Source: Longimicrobiales bacterium
Lineage (GTDB): Bacteria; Gemmatimonadota; Gemmatimonadetes; Longimicrobiales; Gaopeijiaceae
Direction: 5' to 3'
DNA length: 64,000 nt
NCBI GenBank assembly: GCA_951828585.1
Contig: OX639991.1
Location: 3,442,576-3,506,575 of the forward strand
The notes beneath the pieces are model-generated. The model was not told the DNA's origin, ran no database searches, and saw nothing but the letters and a program-made list of their open reading frames with translations. Shown here in pieces: positions 60,630 to 64,000 of this stretch (within the stretch, counting starts at the first letter, position 1; each line of letters begins with the position of its first letter). The translations under genes were made by a program, and so were the position numbers.

Positions 60630-62348
60630 ATGCAGAATCCCTACACCAAGGCACTCCACACCGACCCTGGCGTTTCCCAGGCGCCCAACGCGGCCCTGCT
60701 CATCGATTTCGACAATGTCACGATGGGCATGCGCAGCGACCTGGCCAAGGAGCTGAAGCACCTCCTCGAGTCCGACATCATCAAGGGCAAGGTGACGGTG
60801 CAGCGGGCCTACGCCGACTGGCGCCGCTATCCCCAGTATATCGTGCCGCTCTCCGAAGCCTCCATCGACCTCATCTTCGCCCCCGCCTACGGCAGCTCGA
60901 AGAAAAACGCCACCGACATCCGCATGGCGATCGACGGGATGGAGCTGGTCTTCATCCGGCCCGAGATTGGCACCTACATTCTGTTGACCGGCGATTCCGA
61001 CTTCTCGAGCCTGGTGCTCAAGCTCAAGGAGTACGGCAAATACGTCATCGGCATCGGAATCCAGGAATCCAGCTCGGACATCCTCGTCCAGAACTGCGAC
61101 GAATACTACTCCTATACGGCGCTGACGGGGCTCAGCAAGACCTCCGAACTCGAAACCGGCCTGCCCGACGCCTGGCAGTGTGTCGAGGAAGCCGTTTCCC
61201 GCATGGTATCGCGCGGCGACGTCATGCGCTCGGACCGGCTCAAGCAGGTCATCATGGAGCTGTCGCCCGGATTCAATGAGCGCGACCTCGGCTTCAAGAA
61301 GTTCTCGAAGTTTCTCATCGAGGCGGCGAACAAGGGGCTCCTGAATATCGAACGGGCCTCGAACGGACAGTACCTGATCGCGCCGCCCTCGCGGGGGGGC
61401 AGGGCAGCCGGGCCGCGCACGCGCGGTTCGGAGCCCGCCCCAAACGGGGACGACCAGCGCGGGAGGGCCCGCCGCGGCCCACCGGGTCGCCGGTCGCCCG
61501 CGGCCAAGGAGGGCCGAGGTGACGCCGCCGCCCGTCCGGCGCGCGACACGAAGCAAGCGCGGGCACAACCCGCGCGCGACCGCAGACCCGCGCTCGAGCT
61601 CCTCAGGAAGGCCCTTCAGGAGGTGGCTGGTAGGAACCAAGGGCCAGCGCGCGATTCGGACGTCAAACGCAAGATGATGGCGATCGACAGGAGCTTCAGC
61701 GAGAACGCGCTCGGATTTGGCAAGTTCAGCAAGTTCCTCCAGTTCGCGGCGAGCGAGGGAGTCGTCTCCGTGGACCGCGCCCGCGATGGCAGCTTTCGGG
61801 TACGGCTGGAGGAGGCCGCCAGACCGGCCGCGTCACCGGGATTCGACGTCAAGGCTCTGGGGCTGCCCACGACCGCCAGCTCCATCAAGCGATACCTCGC
61901 GCACCGCTACAAGGGCGTCGGCGTCAAGACCGCGGAGCGGCTGGTGGAGCAATTCGCCACCGACGTGTTCCAGGTTCTTCACAACGAACCCGAGCGCATC
62001 CGCAAGGCGCTTCCCAGGTCGCGCGCGGACAGCGTTCTGACGAGTTGGGCCGCCGACTACGAACGCAAGAAGAACGCGTTGGCGAAGGCGGCTCCCACTC
62101 CGGAGGGCCCGCCTTCGCGCCAGAACAGGGGTACGAGGAATCGCCCGGTCGCCAGGGCGACGAGACATCGGGGCCCGGCGCGGGACGACCGCGCGCCCGC
62201 GACGCCGGGCAACGCCACGGCCTCGCGCGATTCCACCGGACCGGGGTCCGCCTCGCCGGCCGGCTCCGACGAGTCCCCTGCCGATACCGGAAAGCCGGCG
62301 CGGTCCGGCCTCTTCGGCCTGTTCCGCCAGGGCCGTCGCTCCCGTTAG
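60630..62348 (+). CDS. NYN-domain protein with two OST-HTH/LOTUS domains and a HhH region
   Basis: The 572-residue product has an N-terminal NYN (LabA/DUF88-like) PIN-fold nuclease-type domain with acidic residues in ALLIDFDNV (Asp26, Asp28), ATDIRMAIDGM and TGDSDFSSL. Then come an OST-HTH/LOTUS domain (about 180-252; ...LGFKKFSKFL), an Arg/Pro/Gly-rich linker, a second LOTUS domain (about 320-397; LGFGKFSKFL), and at about 405-482 a helix-hairpin-helix region (GVGVKTAERLVEQFATDVFQVL) like that of RecD2 and other DNA-binding proteins. A low-complexity tail follows. An RNA-processing role is likely; the HhH part is unusual. Confidence 0.88.
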   Translation: MQNPYTKALHTDPGVSQAPNAALLIDFDNVTMGMRSDLAKELKHLLESDIIKGKVTVQRAYADWRRYPQYIVPLSEASIDLIFAPAYGSSKKNATDIRMAIDGMELVFIRPEIGTYILLTGDSDFSSLVLKLKEYGKYVIGIGIQESSSDILVQNCDEYYSYTALTGLSKTSELETGLPDAWQCVEEAVSRMVSRGDVMRSDRLKQVIMELSPGFNERDLGFKKFSKFLIEAANKGLLNIERASNGQYLIAPPSRGGRAAGPRTRGSEPAPNGDDQRGRARRGPPGRRSPAAKEGRGDAAARPARDTKQARAQPARDRRPALELLRKALQEVAGRNQGPARDSDVKRKMMAIDRSFSENALGFGKFSKFLQFAASEGVVSVDRARDGSFRVRLEEAARPAASPGFDVKALGLPTTASSIKRYLAHRYKGVGVKTAERLVEQFATDVFQVLHNEPERIRKALPRSRADSVLTSWAADYERKKNALAKAAPTPEGPPSRQNRGTRNRPVARATRHRGPARDDRAPATPGNATASRDSTGPGSASPAGSDESPADTGKPARSGLFGLFRQGRRSR

Positions 62349-62411
62349 CAGTCCGTGGATAAGGCCGCTCGAATGCCGTGGGGACTCTGTCCACGGGCTG
62401 TTGGGTAGCCG

Positions 62412-63038
62412 TTGCCGGAGACTGCCGCTGGCACGGGAGCGGCAAGGCTGCGCTGGTGTCCGCCCCCCCGCCTGCACGAGTTGGTAGACGGGGGAACCGT
62501 CGAGGTCGCGCGGCGCCTTCTGGGCTCCCTCGTCGTCTCCACCGTGGATGGCCGCGAAGCGAGCGGTCGCATTGTGGAAACCGAGGCCTACCTGGGGAGT
62601 GACGACCCCGCCTCCCACGCCTTCAACGGACGGACTCCCCGCAATGACGCGATGTTCGGAGCGCGGGGAACCCTCTACGTCTACGTCTCCTACGGCATCC
62701 ACCACTGCATCAACGTGGTAACGGGGAAGCAGGGAGACCCGGGGGCGGTCCTGATCCGGGCCCTCGAGCCCGCGTCGGGACTCGGTATCATGGCCCAGCG
62801 CCGCGGCCGCACCACCGAGCTGTGCAGCGGTCCGGGCCGGCTGGCCCAGGCGCTGGGGATCACGATGCGCCACAACGCCCACCAGCTGTCCGTGCCCCCG
62901 ATCCGCCTCGTTTCGCGGCCGGCTGGCACCGCCGCGGAGGTGGGGACTTCGGGCCGCATCGGCGTGTCCCGCGCCGCGGACCGCCCGCTCCGCTTCTTCC
63001 TGAAGGGGCATCCGGCGGTGAAGCCGCCGAGGTGGTAA
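62412..63038 (+). CDS. 3-methyladenine DNA glycosylase (AAG/MPG type)
   Basis: The 208-residue AAG-fold glycosylase shows LLGSLVVSTVDGREASGRIVETEAYLGSDDPASHAFNGRT (conserved core ETEAY), RNDAMFGARGTLYVYVSYGIHHCINVV, and LCSGPGRLAQALGI. It removes alkylated purines in base excision repair. The start is uncertain: TTG 62412 gives the usual length, and nothing better lies downstream. It follows the NYN gene after about 63 bases that include an inverted repeat CCGTGGA/TCCACGG. Confidence 0.88.
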   Translation: MPETAAGTGAARLRWCPPPRLHELVDGGTVEVARRLLGSLVVSTVDGREASGRIVETEAYLGSDDPASHAFNGRTPRNDAMFGARGTLYVYVSYGIHHCINVVTGKQGDPGAVLIRALEPASGLGIMAQRRGRTTELCSGPGRLAQALGITMRHNAHQLSVPPIRLVSRPAGTAAEVGTSGRIGVSRAADRPLRFFLKGHPAVKPPRW

Positions 63039-63048
63039 GTTGTACGCC

Positions 63049-64000
63049 ATGAACGATCCGACGTGGGTTTCAATACTTCCGCCGCTCCTGGCGATCGGGC
63101 TCGCCATCGCTTCGCGCCAGGTCTACCTGTCCCTCGCCGGAGGCCTCTGGCTCGGCTGGTCCATCCTCAACAACTGGAACTTCGGCGCCGGGCTCATGAG
63201 GACGGTGGAATCCACCGCCGAGGTTTTCGCGAACACCGGCAACGCGATGGTCATCATGTTCACCCTGGTCATGGGGGCGCTCATCGCGACCGTCAGCGCT
63301 TCAGGGGGCGTGTCGGGCTTCGTGGCGGCGCTGGAACGCCGGAAGTGGGTGACCGGCGGGCGCGGCGCACAGCTGCTGGCGTGGGTGCTTGGGGTCGTCA
63401 TCTTCATCGAGTCGAACCTGACGGTGCTGGTCGCCGGTTCGGTATCGCGTCCTCTCTTCGACCGCTACCGGAAGTCGCGCGAGAAACTGGCCTACCTGAT
63501 CGACTCGACGAGCGCGCCGATCTGCATCCTGATCCCGCTCAATGCGTGGGGCGCCTACAATCTGAGCCTGCTCAGCGAGTCGGGCGTGCCTGAGGGGGAC
63601 ACGCTGGGCATCTTCGCGCGCTCGATCCTCTTCAACTTCTACTCCTACGCGGCGGTCCTCCTGGCGCTGGCCGTCATCCTCTTCAAGCTGGACTGGGGAC
63701 CGATGAAGAAGGCCGAGGAGCGGGCCGCCAAGGGCGAGGTGCTCTGGCCCGACGCCACCCCGATGATGGACGAAGGCGTCCTGGAACAGACCGAAGAGCC
63801 GCCGATCCCGGCCCGCGCCGCCAACATGATCGTCCCGATCGTGGTGCTGGTCGCGATGATGCCCGTCATGCTCTGGCTGACGCGTACGGAAGGGAGCCCG
63901 TTCGGAAACGGTTCCATGGCAGTGCTCTGCGCCTCGCTGGCCGGCCTAGTGTCCGCCTGGATCATGATGCTCGTTCAGAAGGCCTACAAGATCGACGAGC
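63049..64000 (+). CDS. NhaC-family Na+/H+ antiporter, truncated by window end
   Basis: The open frame runs off the right edge; 317 residues are visible. They are hydrophobic, with helices (LLAIGLAIASRQVYLSLAGG, AMVIMFTLVMGALIATV, LLAWVLGVVIFIESNLTVLVAG) and the IESNLTVLVAGSVSRPLFDRYRKSREKLAYLIDSTSAPICI block (conserved core VSRPLFDRYRKSREKLAY) of NhaC-type antiporters. It would exchange Na+ for H+ or a related solute. ATG 63049 follows the glycosylase stop by 10 bases. Confidence 0.82.
   Translation, partial: MNDPTWVSILPPLLAIGLAIASRQVYLSLAGGLWLGWSILNNWNFGAGLMRTVESTAEVFANTGNAMVIMFTLVMGALIATVSASGGVSGFVAALERRKWVTGGRGAQLLAWVLGVVIFIESNLTVLVAGSVSRPLFDRYRKSREKLAYLIDSTSAPICILIPLNAWGAYNLSLLSESGVPEGDTLGIFARSILFNFYSYAAVLLALAVILFKLDWGPMKKAEERAAKGEVLWPDATPMMDEGVLEQTEEPPIPARAANMIVPIVVLVAMMPVMLWLTRTEGSPFGNGSMAVLCASLAGLVSAWIMMLVQKAYKIDE

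Overview
This 64 kb window is GC-rich chromosomal DNA, densely coding on both strands. It carries many exported or lipoprotein 6-bladed beta-propellers, an S9 peptidase, a split proton-translocating transhydrogenase (three Pnt polypeptides), a bacillithiol-type deacetylase and FtsX-type efflux permeases. GTG and TTG starts and ATGA overlaps are frequent. This fits a Gemmatimonadota-like, probably aerobic heterotroph. That placement rests on gene content and style, because no rRNA lies in the window.

Layout. 1-4.8 kb: the end of nuoN, a lipoprotein, phosphomannomutase, then a compact run of propeller lipoprotein, thioredoxin-fold protein and a small exported four-cysteine peptide. 4.8-8.0 kb: a scarred insertion region with a 3' fragment of bshB1, a truncated IS3-type transposase with a lost catalytic Asp, a second propeller gene and a decayed P4-type integrase. 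8.0-14.9 kb (minus strand): an efflux operon of TolC-like protein, membrane fusion protein, two ATPase-less FtsX permeases and intact bshB1. 15-21.2 kb: a very large NtrY-like kinase, an RsbRD_N-like protein and an aromatic amino acid decarboxylase. 21.2-24.1 kb: pntB-pntAB-pntAA. 24.3-30.8 kb: comM, a cysteine-desulfurase-like enzyme, thpR, a membrane-anchored unknown, an NtrX-like regulator and a primary-type sigma factor.

30.8-32.0 kb: rplU-rpmA, then a gap of about 470 bp that looks like a gene for a large structured RNA, with at least six GNRA-capped hairpins and a rho-independent terminator. 32.0-34.1 kb: chorismate mutase, a Na+/solute symporter and a DUF3311 protein. 34.1-39.4 kb: acyl-CoA metabolism (two enoyl-CoA hydratase-like proteins, 3-hydroxyacyl-CoA dehydrogenase, thiolase, aldehyde dehydrogenase). 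39.5-43.7 kb: a lipoprotein and the NfeD-FloA membrane-microdomain pair. 43.7-49.2 kb: aconitase and citrate synthase flank tRNA-Leu(CAA) and a DUF411 protein.

49.3-55.1 kb: a lipoprotein, the S9 peptidase, a DUF4153 membrane protein and thymidine phosphorylase. 55.2-57.6 kb (minus strand): DUF3343 and a PBP1A-type penicillin-binding protein. 57.9-64 kb: aroB, an acyl-CoA synthetase, a NYN/LOTUS/HhH RNA-associated protein, a 3-methyladenine glycosylase and the start of an NhaC-type antiporter.

The strongest candidates for something undescribed are the structured RNA downstream of rpmA and the propeller/thioredoxin/Cys-peptide cassette. All family names come from reading motifs in the translated sequence; no database search was possible.
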